This document shows, piece by piece, positions 1 through 5,907 of a stretch of DNA of 7,238 bases. Positions within the stretch are counted from its first letter, which is position 1; each line of letters opens with the position of its first letter. Below the pieces are notes generated by a model. That model was not told the origin of the DNA. It was given only the letters and a program-made list of their open reading frames with translations, and made no database searches. The DNA is taken from contig JAUMXJ010000054.1 of NCBI GenBank assembly GCA_030529205.1, forward strand, positions 1 through 7,238, given 5' to 3'. The position numbers were made by a program, and so were the translations under genes. Source of the stretch: Bacillota bacterium. Lineage in GTDB: Bacteria; Bacillota; Clostridia; Peptostreptococcales; Acidaminobacteraceae.

Positions 1-479
1 CGGACGCACTCTTAGAGAATTTCAGCGGGAAGTCGGTTGAGGAAATCGATGTGAGAGCGGTACAGAAATCGGGATTTGAGTACTTTATTCCCTCCGTGCG
101 GGAGGCTCTTAAAACGGTGAAGACATCCGAACTGATCCTCAGCGGTGCGAAGGGTCTCCTGGAGAATCAGGACATCACTTCGACCGAACAGCTCAAAAAT
201 CTTCTGGATATCATCGAGAACAGGGAGATGCTGGAAACTCTCTTTCGAGAGGTCATCGAGGAAAAAACGCATATTCCGGGCATCAAAATCGGCTCTGAAT
301 TTCGTGAGGAAGCGCTACAGGATTATGCCGTGATCTGTACGGAATTCGGTTTTCGCGATTCGGATAAGGGATTTATCGGAATCATCGGTCCGAAGCGAAT
401 GAACTACGCGTACAACGGTGCGCTTGTCGTCGGGTATTCCAATGCGTTGACGGAATTATTTACAGGCATTTATTTATAG
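1..479 (+). CDS. hrcA: HrcA heat-inducible transcription repressor, C-terminal part (5' truncated by window edge)
   Basis: HrcA is the dimeric repressor that binds CIRCE operators and shuts off the dnaK (and usually groE) operons until heat shock. The reading frame is open from base 3 (first full codon GAC), giving 158 visible residues, and ends with TAG at 477-479. The N-terminal winged-helix DNA-binding domain is missing because the gene enters from the left edge. Visible family features are a segment like E-x-L-I-L-S-G-A-K-G-L-L-E near bases 144-182, a helix LLDIIENREMLETLF, then K-I-G-S-E at about 285-299, and the hallmark core strand GIIGPKRMNYAY (about 379-414), where the family usually has G-x-I-G-P-x-R-M-x-Y. 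A GTG at 51 could be mistaken for a start, but the frame is open and homologous upstream of it. Identification rests on these motifs and on grpE-dnaK-dnaJ following directly. The operator and promoter are outside the window. Confidence 0.93.
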   Translation, partial: DALLENFSGKSVEEIDVRAVQKSGFEYFIPSVREALKTVKTSELILSGAKGLLENQDITSTEQLKNLLDIIENREMLETLFREVIEEKTHIPGIKIGSEFREEALQDYAVICTEFGFRDSDKGFIGIIGPKRMNYAYNGALVVGYSNALTELFTGIYL

Positions 480-483
480 GCAT

Positions 484-490
484 AGGGAGG
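484..490 (+). promoter_or_regulatory. Shine-Dalgarno sequence for grpE
   Basis: AGGGAGG lies in the 15-nt gap between the hrcA stop and the GTG at 495, leaving a rather short 4-nt spacer. It supports GTG 495 as the grpE start. An ATG two bases earlier (493-495) overlaps the GTG but reads Met-Cys-stop, so it cannot start grpE. A competing in-frame ATG at 528 has only a weaker purine-rich stretch (AAGGCGGAG, 513-521) upstream. Confidence 0.7.
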
Positions 491-494
491 AAAT

Positions 495-1100
495 GTGTTA
501 GGTTCAAAGAATAAGGCGGAGAAAGAGATGAAAAAACATGCTGATGAGGCGAAGGAACAAAAGATGACCGATACGGAAAAAGAGACAAGCTGCAAATCGA
601 AAGCATGTGATTGTGAATCTGCCGAAGCAAAAGAAAAACCGGAAAAATCTTCTACCGATGATGAAAATCAATTGGAAAAACAATTGGCGGAGGAACAGGA
701 CAGGTACCTGAGGCTCAATGCGGAATTCCAGAACTACAAGAAGCGCGTGGAAAAAGAGAAAGCGGACCTGATCAAGTACGGAAATGAAAAGCTTTTAACC
801 GATTTGCTCCTCGTCCTGGACAATATCGACAGAGCGGTCAAAAGTTCGGAGAATACCGAAGATACAAGGCTCAGAGACGGGATTCTTCTCATCAAGAAAG
901 CCTTTGACGATTCTCTTGCGGCGAACGGCGTGGCGGAGATTGAAGCGAAGGACAAAGAATTCAATCATGACGAGCATTATGCGGTCATGACGGAAGAGAT
1001 TGAGGGAATGCAGGAGGGCATCGTGGTGGATGTCTTGCAGAAAGGGTACAAGCTCAACGGAAAAGTGATCAGACCCTCAATGGTGAAAGTGACGAAGTAG
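495..1100 (+). CDS. grpE: GrpE, nucleotide exchange factor of DnaK
   Basis: GrpE is the cytosolic dimer that releases ADP from DnaK and so resets the chaperone cycle. The product is 201 residues from GTG 495, or 190 from the in-frame ATG 528; GTG is preferred because AGGGAGG precedes it. Residues 1-60 form a charged, low-complexity tail with an unusual C33-x4-C38-x-C40 cluster. Residues 60-100 form the long dimerisation coiled-coil ([20 protein letters not shown]), followed by [12 protein letters not shown] (105-116) of the four-helix bundle. The C-terminal beta domain carries the family signature at about 156-200: [10 protein letters not shown], then [20 protein letters not shown] and MVKV. 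The usual Pro in the F-[DN]-P opening is His here. It lies 15 nt after hrcA and 100 nt before dnaK, as expected for this operon. It ends in TAG. Confidence 0.96.
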   Translation: MLGSKNKAEKEMKKHADEAKEQKMTDTEKETSCKSKACDCESAEAKEKPEKSSTDDENQLEKQLAEEQDRYLRLNAEFQNYKKRVEKEKADLIKYGNEKLLTDLLLVLDNIDRAVKSSENTEDTRLRDGILLIKKAFDDSLAANGVAEIEAKDKEFNHDEHYAVMTEEIEGMQEGIVVDVLQKGYKLNGKVIRPSMVKVTK

Positions 1101-1117
1101 CCGAACCGATCGTACTG

Positions 1118-1133
1118 CCGGCAATTCTGCCGG
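1118..1133 (+). repeat. GC-rich hairpin in the grpE-dnaK spacer
   Basis: The 100-nt spacer 1101-1200 is the longest gap in the window. It contains CCGGCA (1118-1123), loop ATTC, TGCCGG (1128-1133), a perfect 6-bp stem. CTGCCGG also occurs as a direct repeat at 1115-1121 and 1127-1133. The stem is followed by a G run and not by T residues, so it is not an intrinsic terminator. An mRNA processing or stability element is possible but unproven. Apart from the dnaK ribosome binding site, I see nothing else supportable in the spacer. Confidence 0.5.
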
Positions 1134-1190
1134 GGGGATGACGGACAGCTGTAAAGTCGTTGGAAACGGTAATAAAAATCTTATATATTT

Positions 1191-1195
1191 GGAGG
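1191..1195 (+). promoter_or_regulatory. Shine-Dalgarno sequence fixing the dnaK start
   Basis: GGAGG sits 5 nt before ATG 1201. This decides the dnaK start over the in-frame ATG at 1138, which would add 21 residues with no resemblance to DnaK N-termini and has a G run abutting the ATG without a spacer. Confidence 0.88.
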
Positions 1196-1200
1196 AAAAA

Positions 1201-3030
1201 ATGGCTAAAATTATTGGAATTGACCTAGGTACAACCAACTCATGCGTTGCTGTGCTGGAGGGCGGAAGTTCGGTTGTGATACCGAATGCGGAAGGAAACA
1301 GAACCACACCGTCAATCGTGGCGTTCACAAAAAACGGCGAGAGACTGGTCGGTGAGACTGCAAAAAGGCAGGCGATTACAAACCCTGACAGAACAATCAG
1401 TTCAATCAAAAGGGATATGGGTAGAGATAGAAGAATCACCATCGATGATAAGGTCTTTACTCCGCAGGATATCTCCGCAATCATTCTCCAAAAACTGAAG
1501 GCGGATGCGGAAAGCTATCTCGGGGAAAAAGTGACGGAAGCCGTGATTACGGTTCCTGCGTACTTCAGTGACGCACAGAGACAGGCGACTAAGGACGCCG
1601 GCAGAATCGCGGGACTCGAAGTGAAGCGTATTATCAATGAGCCGACGGCTGCAGCGCTCTCCTACGGTCTCGATAAGACGGACAAAAACCACAAGGTCAT
1701 GGTCTATGACCTCGGCGGCGGTACATTCGACGTATCCATCCTTGAAATCGGAGACGGTGTGTTTGAAGTGCTCGCGACAAGCGGAAACAACCTCCTCGGC
1801 GGAGACGACTTCGACAAGGTTGTGATGGACTATATCGCGGATACATTCAAAGCGGAAAACGGAATCGACCTCAGAAATGACAAGATGTCGCATCAGAGAT
1901 TGAAGGAAGCGTCGGAGAAGGCGAAGATGGAGCTCTCGTCGACACAGAGCACCAATATCAATGTGCCGTTTATCACTGCAACTGCTGAGGGTCCGCTTCA
2001 CCTGAATATGGATTTGACGCGTGCAAAATTTGAACAGCTTACCAAGCATCTCGTCGATAAGACAATCGAGCCGGCGCAAAAGGCTCTCAAGGATGCGGGA
2101 CTTTCGCCGAGTGAATTGGCACAAGTCATTCTGGTCGGGGGATCCACAAGAATCCCTGCAGTCCAGGAAGCGGTCAAGAAATTTACCGGAAAAGAACCGC
2201 ATAAGGGAATCAACCCTGACGAAGTGGTTGCACTCGGTGCGGCGATTCAGGGAGGTGTATTGTCCGGTGATGTAAAGGACATCCTTCTCCTCGACGTCAC
2301 TCCGCTGTCACTCGGAATCGAGACAATGGGCAATGTCTTCACAAAGTTGATTGAGAGAAACACCACCATTCCGACCAAGAAGTCGCAGATTTTCTCGACT
2401 GCAGCGGACAACCAGACAGCTGTCGACATCAAAGTGCTTCAAGGGGAAAGACAAATGGCATACGACAACATTCCTCTCGGAGAGTTCAGACTTGACGGTA
2501 TTCCACCTGCAAGAAGAGGGGTTCCGCAGATCGAAGTGACATTTGACATCGATGCGAACGGAATCGTCAATGTTTCAGCAAAAGATATGGGAACAGGCAA
2601 GTCACAGCATATCACGCTGACAGCAAGTACAAATCTCTCTAAAGACGAAATCGAGAAGAAAGTCAAGGAAGCGGAGCAGTATGCGGAAGAGGATAAAAAG
2701 CGTCGTGAATTGATCGAAGAGAAGAACAAAGCGGACAATATGATTTATGAAATCGAAAAGTCTTTGGAAGAGCTCGGAGATAAAGTCGAAGAAGCTCAAA
2801 AATCCGATATCAAGGCGAAAATCGAGACGCTCAGAGCTGCGATGCTTGGAGATGACACTGAAAAAATCAGGACGGATCTCAAAGCGTTGATGGATGCCTT
2901 CCAACCGATTGCACAAAAACTGTACCAGCAAAATGCTGCAAGCGGTGGCGCTGAAGGTCCGCAGGGACCGGGTGCGCAGGGTCCGGGACCTGAAAATGTT
3001 GACGATGCAGACTACGAAGTGGTAGACTAA
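1201..3030 (+). CDS. dnaK: DnaK (Hsp70) molecular chaperone
   Basis: DnaK is the ATP-dependent Hsp70 that binds exposed hydrophobic peptide segments in the cytosol, working with DnaJ and GrpE. From ATG 1201 it is 609 residues, a normal Firmicute length. The nucleotide-binding domain (1 to about 355) shows phosphate-1 motif [14 protein letters not shown] (5-18), Lys70 in SIKR, the [13 protein letters not shown] signature (144-156), [10 protein letters not shown] phosphate-2 (170-179) and [13 protein letters not shown] (310-322). The hydrophobic linker [10 protein letters not shown] (357-366) precedes the substrate-binding beta domain (to about 475), a helical lid, and a flexible Gly/Pro/Gln tail ending EVVD. 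Two features are Firmicute-like: the missing N-terminal-domain insertion after Arg75, and Asn197 where E. coli has the autophosphorylated Thr199. The stop is TAA, 5 nt before dnaJ. Confidence 0.98.
   Translation: MAKIIGIDLGTTNSCVAVLEGGSSVVIPNAEGNRTTPSIVAFTKNGERLVGETAKRQAITNPDRTISSIKRDMGRDRRITIDDKVFTPQDISAIILQKLKADAESYLGEKVTEAVITVPAYFSDAQRQATKDAGRIAGLEVKRIINEPTAAALSYGLDKTDKNHKVMVYDLGGGTFDVSILEIGDGVFEVLATSGNNLLGGDDFDKVVMDYIADTFKAENGIDLRNDKMSHQRLKEASEKAKMELSSTQSTNINVPFITATAEGPLHLNMDLTRAKFEQLTKHLVDKTIEPAQKALKDAGLSPSELAQVILVGGSTRIPAVQEAVKKFTGKEPHKGINPDEVVALGAAIQGGVLSGDVKDILLLDVTPLSLGIETMGNVFTKLIERNTTIPTKKSQIFSTAADNQTAVDIKVLQGERQMAYDNIPLGEFRLDGIPPARRGVPQIEVTFDIDANGIVNVSAKDMGTGKSQHITLTASTNLSKDEIEKKVKEAEQYAEEDKKRRELIEEKNKADNMIYEIEKSLEELGDKVEEAQKSDIKAKIETLRAAMLGDDTEKIRTDLKALMDAFQPIAQKLYQQNAASGGAEGPQGPGAQGPGPENVDDADYEVVD
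2956..2990 (+). repeat. Alternating GGTCC/GGACC arms in the dnaK tail
   Basis: The codons for the Gly-Pro-Gln tail of DnaK contain GGTCC at 2956-2960 and 2980-2984, and GGACC at 2965-2969 and 2986-2990. Each GGTCC can pair with either GGACC, so mutually exclusive short GC-rich stems are possible (for example 2956-2960 with 2965-2969, or 2965-2969 with 2980-2984). The block ends 45 nt before the dnaJ start. It may be only a by-product of repeated Gly-Pro codons. Confidence 0.45.
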
Positions 3031-3035
3031 CTTTT

Positions 3036-4178
3036 ATGGATAAAAAGGATTATTACGAATTACTAGGCATAGATAAAAACGCCGATGAATCGAAGATCAA
3101 GTCGGCATATAGAAAACTCGCAATGAAATATCACCCGGATAAAAATCCGGGTGATAAAGTTGCAGAGGAGAAGTTCAAAGAGATCAATGAGGCATATGAA
3201 ATTCTCTCCGATCCGCAGAAAAGACAAATGTATGACCAATACGGCCATGCGGCGTTTACGCAGGGCGGTGCCGGACCGACCGGTTACGGCAATTTCCAAG
3301 GCTTCAGCTTTGAAGATCTCCTCAATGAAATGTTCGGAGGATTCGGTGGCGGATTCGGCGGTTTCGGCGGCTCGTCCAGGGGCGGCGGTCCGCGCATGAC
3401 AAAGGGCAACGACATCCATCTGGAGGTCGAACTGACCTTTGAGGAAGCCGCTTTCGGAAAAAAGCTCGATATTGAGTATCTGAGGACCGAAGAATGTGAA
3501 CATTGTCACGGGACCGGAGGAGAACCGGGAAGCACGAAGAGCACCTGTAAGGATTGCGGCGGGAAAGGCAGCCAGCAGTTTATACAGAGAAGTCTGTTCG
3601 GAGAATCCATTACCACTCGGGTGTGCAGTACCTGTAAAGGCAAGGGAGAAGTCTACAGCAACGAATGTAAAGTGTGTAAAGGACGAACCCGTGTCAAAAA
3701 GAGAATCAAAAAGAATATCACCATTCCTGCGGGCGTTGCGGACGGAAATCAGATGAATCTCAGGGGCGAAGGAGATCTCGGGAACAACGGCGGACCGAGA
3801 GGAGATGTGCTCGTGTACATTCACACCAAGTCTCATCCGGAGTTTAAGCGTGAGGGTAATTCCGTATACTATCTGCTCAACATTTCCTATCCTCAGGCGG
3901 TGTTCGGCGACGAAGTGGTGATTCCGACCATCGACGGCAAAGTAAAAATCACCGTTCCCGAGGGAACACAGCCGGGCAAGATCCTCAAGGTAAAGGGAAA
4001 GGGAATTCCGATTCTCAACGGATACGGCAGAGGCGACATGTATGTCGAAATCAATATTGAGGTTCCGAAGGGGTTGAACAAGACGCAGAAGGATTTGCTG
4101 CACAAGTTTGACGCCGCGATGGGCGGAAGTATTGAGACGCCTCCGAAGCGTGGTCTCTTCGGAAAGAAAAAGGATTAA
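3036..4178 (+). CDS. dnaJ: DnaJ (Hsp40) co-chaperone
   Basis: DnaJ is the class A Hsp40 that presents clients to DnaK and stimulates its ATPase. The product is 380 residues, the normal length. The J domain (about 1-70) starts [12 protein letters not shown] and carries the essential H33-P34-D35. A Gly/Phe-rich linker follows (about 75-120, with [12 protein letters not shown] at 101-112). Four zinc-finger repeats are CEHCHGTG (154-161), CKDCGGKG (171-178), CSTCKGKG (197-204) and CKVCKGRT (211-218); the last has Thr for the final Gly, but all eight zinc-ligand cysteines are present. The C-terminal substrate-binding domains follow, including GDVLV (256-260) and GRGDMYVEI (331-339). It starts only 5 nt after the dnaK stop (CTTTT) and I see no Shine-Dalgarno sequence before the ATG, so translation probably depends on coupling to dnaK. 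A long inverted repeat overlaps the HPD codons. Confidence 0.98.
   Translation: MDKKDYYELLGIDKNADESKIKSAYRKLAMKYHPDKNPGDKVAEEKFKEINEAYEILSDPQKRQMYDQYGHAAFTQGGAGPTGYGNFQGFSFEDLLNEMFGGFGGGFGGFGGSSRGGGPRMTKGNDIHLEVELTFEEAAFGKKLDIEYLRTEECEHCHGTGGEPGSTKSTCKDCGGKGSQQFIQRSLFGESITTRVCSTCKGKGEVYSNECKVCKGRTRVKKRIKKNITIPAGVADGNQMNLRGEGDLGNNGGPRGDVLVYIHTKSHPEFKREGNSVYYLLNISYPQAVFGDEVVIPTIDGKVKITVPEGTQPGKILKVKGKGIPILNGYGRGDMYVEINIEVPKGLNKTQKDLLHKFDAAMGGSIETPPKRGLFGKKKD
3129..3156 (+). repeat. Perfect 12-bp inverted repeat over the HPD codons of dnaJ
   Basis: The left arm TATCACCCGGAT (3129-3140) and right arm ATCCGGGTGATA (3145-3156) are exactly complementary around an AAAA loop. The left arm includes the whole HPD triplet (CAC CCG GAT, 3132-3140) and the right arm encodes the following Asn-Pro-Gly-Asp. 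No T run follows on the + strand, so it is not a standard terminator. In RNA it would be a strong stem-loop beginning 93 nt after the dnaJ start codon. Confidence 0.85.
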
Positions 4179-4180
4179 TC

Positions 4181-5095
4181 ATGATCTACAAAAAGATAAC
4201 TTTGCGCACTCAGGAGACGGAACGTGCTTCGGCATGTTTCCTGATGCTCGGTGCGGAGGGAACGGAACTGATATCAAGCACTGAAGAGGACCTTCAGTGC
4301 TTTCAATTTGATTACTTGGATATGCCGCACTCGGATATCGACGGTGTAGCCGCGAGTTTTGTGTGTGATTCCGAAAATACGGATATGCTCTTACTCAGTG
4401 ACGGCAGTCGAATGCCTTTGGAAGAATTTCTCGGGCATTTGAAGGGTTTCGGCTTTGAGGAGATCGAGGTTTTGGAGCTGGATTCCGCGGACTGGGAGGA
4501 CGAGTGGAAAAAATACCTGAAGGTCAGTCGTCTCAGCAAATTTACCATTGTGCCGCTGGTGGAAGAGGATGGCGGAGAATCGCTGCCCGACCATATCTAC
4601 ATTATCCCCGGCAAGGCGTTCGGAACCGGTATTCACGAGACCACACAGCTCTGTGTGGAGTTGCTCTGTCAATTTGTAAAGCAAGGTGATGTCGTGGCGG
4701 ATATCGGCACAGGCAGCGGGATTTTGGCAATTGCAGCGAAGAAGTTGGGTGCATCTGAAGTGTTTGCGGTGGACAATGATCGAGAAGCTTTGGAAAACGC
4801 TGTGCTGAATGCCGAGAGAAACTGCGTTTCTCTACAGATTTCCTGTGGAAACCTGGCAAATGAACTGAACCGAAGTGTCCAAGTTGTCGTGGCGAATATC
4901 ATTGTCAAAGCGGTTATCGAGCTCGCCGATCAGGCGAAGGAGCTCTTGGTCAAGGACGGCGTTTATATCTGTTCCGGAATCATTCAGGAAGAAAAGCAAA
5001 ATGTTGTGGACGCACTGCTAAAAAAGGAATTTCGAATATTAAAAATCATGGATATGGAAGAATGGTGTGCCATTGCGGCATCGCCTGAAATATAA
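4181..5095 (+). CDS. prmA: PrmA, ribosomal protein L11 methyltransferase
   Basis: PrmA uses S-adenosylmethionine to trimethylate amino groups of ribosomal protein L11. The product is 304 residues, typical for the family. The N-terminal substrate-recognition domain (about 1-95) is variable. A linker contains the family pattern W105-x3-W109-K-K-Y. The Rossmann methyltransferase domain begins IIPGKAFGTGIHETT (141-155); the Asp usual before Pro-Gly is Ile here. It continues with the SAM-binding loop ADIGTGSGILAIAA (173-186), FAVDND (195-200) with the acidic ribose contact, VVANI (236-240) in place of the catalytic-region N-x-x-A-N-I, and a closing SGII segment (265-268). The ATG is 2 nt after the dnaJ stop; AAAGGA (4169-4174) in the end of dnaJ gives a 6-nt spacer. 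PrmA directly after DnaJ is a common Firmicute arrangement. Several perfect inverted repeats lie inside the gene. The stop is TAA. Confidence 0.95.
   Translation: MIYKKITLRTQETERASACFLMLGAEGTELISSTEEDLQCFQFDYLDMPHSDIDGVAASFVCDSENTDMLLLSDGSRMPLEEFLGHLKGFGFEEIEVLELDSADWEDEWKKYLKVSRLSKFTIVPLVEEDGGESLPDHIYIIPGKAFGTGIHETTQLCVELLCQFVKQGDVVADIGTGSGILAIAAKKLGASEVFAVDNDREALENAVLNAERNCVSLQISCGNLANELNRSVQVVVANIIVKAVIELADQAKELLVKDGVYICSGIIQEEKQNVVDALLKKEFRILKIMDMEEWCAIAASPEI
4276..4302 (+). repeat. Perfect 11-bp inverted repeat early in prmA
   Basis: AAGCACTGAAG (4276-4286) and CTTCAGTGCTT (4292-4302) are exactly complementary around loop AGGAC. It lies in the variable N-terminal domain codons, 95 nt after the prmA start, and is followed by a T-poor TCAATTTG. 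That makes it at best a weak terminator-like element; an RNA stability or attenuation role is only a possibility. Confidence 0.8.
4641..4658 (+). repeat. 8-bp inverted repeat in prmA
   Basis: CCACACAG (4641-4648) and CTGTGTGG (4651-4658) are complementary with a 2-nt centre, giving a practical 7-bp stem with a 4-nt loop. It falls just after the HETT codons. A repeat of this size could arise by chance in a window of this length. Confidence 0.55.
4815..4833 (+). repeat. 8-bp inverted repeat in prmA
   Basis: AGAGAAAC (4815-4822) and GTTTCTCT (4826-4833) are complementary around a TGC loop. No T run follows. It is recorded because several such stems occur between dnaJ and rsmE; alone it is near chance expectation. 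Confidence 0.55.
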
Positions 5096-5428
5096 AAACA
5101 GAAGGGAACGAATCGATGAAAAAACGAGGACGAATATGCACAGGCTGAGACTTGAGAAAGCGGCGGGTGATCAATACAGCAGCGAGACGCGTAAAGCGGT
5201 CATTGTCTCCGCTGACACCCTGTCCCACATCAATGCGCTGCGGCTTCGCGACCATGAAGAGGTGGAAATGGTCGATTTTGAAAACGGGGTATTGTACCGA
5301 ACCGCTTATCGGGCACTTGCACCGAAAGAAGGGAACAAAAAGGGAAGAGAGGCGTTTTTTCATGTCATATCACACGAAGTTCTCATTCCGGACAACCCTG
5401 TAATTCATTTGTTTCAGGCGAAGTCAAA

Positions 5429-5453
5429 GGCTGCAAAACATGAGTTTGCAGCC
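5429..5453 (+). repeat. 9-bp inverted repeat in rsmE
   Basis: GGCTGCAAA (5429-5437) and TTTGCAGCC (5445-5453) are exactly complementary around a 7-nt loop. It encodes the near-symmetric peptide KAAKHEFAAQK in the SPOUT region, so the Ala-Ala/Lys-Phe codon pattern may account for it. Confidence 0.6.
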
Positions 5454-5663
5454 CAAAAAGCGGTAGAAATCGGGATTCATCAAATGATGATTTTCGAGTC
5501 GGATTATGCCGAAAGAGGCGGGGATGTAAAATTGGAGAGACTTCGCAAAATCGCCGCGGAAGCGGCATTACAGTCGAAATCACCCGTCCTGCCCGATATC
5601 CGTTTGATTGCCCGACTTGAGGCGTTTGTTTTCTCCGCTTATGACAAGATCTTATTTTTTTAT

Positions 5664-5666
5664 TAG
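5664..5666 (+). other. In-frame TAG codon inside rsmE
   Basis: The codon string is TTA TTT TTT TAT TAG AAC GCC CAG, with a run of seven T at 5655-5661 just upstream. Frame is unchanged on both sides, so a simple indel in the T run does not explain the break; a single-base substitution does. TAG is also the normal end of hrcA (477-479) and grpE (1098-1100), both at the expected protein ends, which argues against general reassignment of UAG in this genome. Confidence 0.9.
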
Positions 5667-5907
5667 AACGCCCAGAAAAAGCTGTATTTTTCAGAGTCGG
5701 AACGTCGGTCTTTGCGTGATAACGCCGAAATTGCGGTCATCATCGGGTCCGAAGGCGGCTTCTCGGAGCGGGAAGTGAAATGGGCGGAAGAAACTTTCGG
5801 AGGAACCTATTCGCTCGGGGAACGAGTCCTTCGAACCGAAACGGCAACGATTTCAGCAATCTCGATTGTGAAACACGAATGGAACAGAAACCGAAATGTA
5901 GGATTAT

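Noticed and set aside
1160..1189. Promoter-like TTGGAA ... 18 nt ... TATATT before dnaK.
   Set aside because: Transcription would begin at about the ribosome binding site, leaving almost no leader before ATG 1201, and the -35 match is poor.
1138..1200. N-terminal extension of DnaK from the in-frame ATG at 1138.
   Set aside because: The added 21 residues do not resemble DnaK, the G run touches the ATG without a spacer, and ATG 1201 has a proper GGAGG and gives the canonical [10 protein letters not shown] start.
1402..2202. Long minus-strand open frame of 266 codons inside dnaK, and another of 346 codons (3063-4103) inside dnaJ.
   Set aside because: Both lie antisense to strongly conserved genes, have no family resemblance or ribosome site that I can see, and are explained by codon bias of the sense strand.
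5655..5663. Frameshift in the T7 run as the cause of the rsmE break.
   Set aside because: RsmE homology is in the same frame before and after the stop, so an indel would create a mismatch where none exists; a substitution fits better.
5638..5666. Intrinsic terminator at the T7 run in rsmE.
   Set aside because: No GC-rich stem precedes the T run; CTTAT occurs as a direct, not inverted, repeat.
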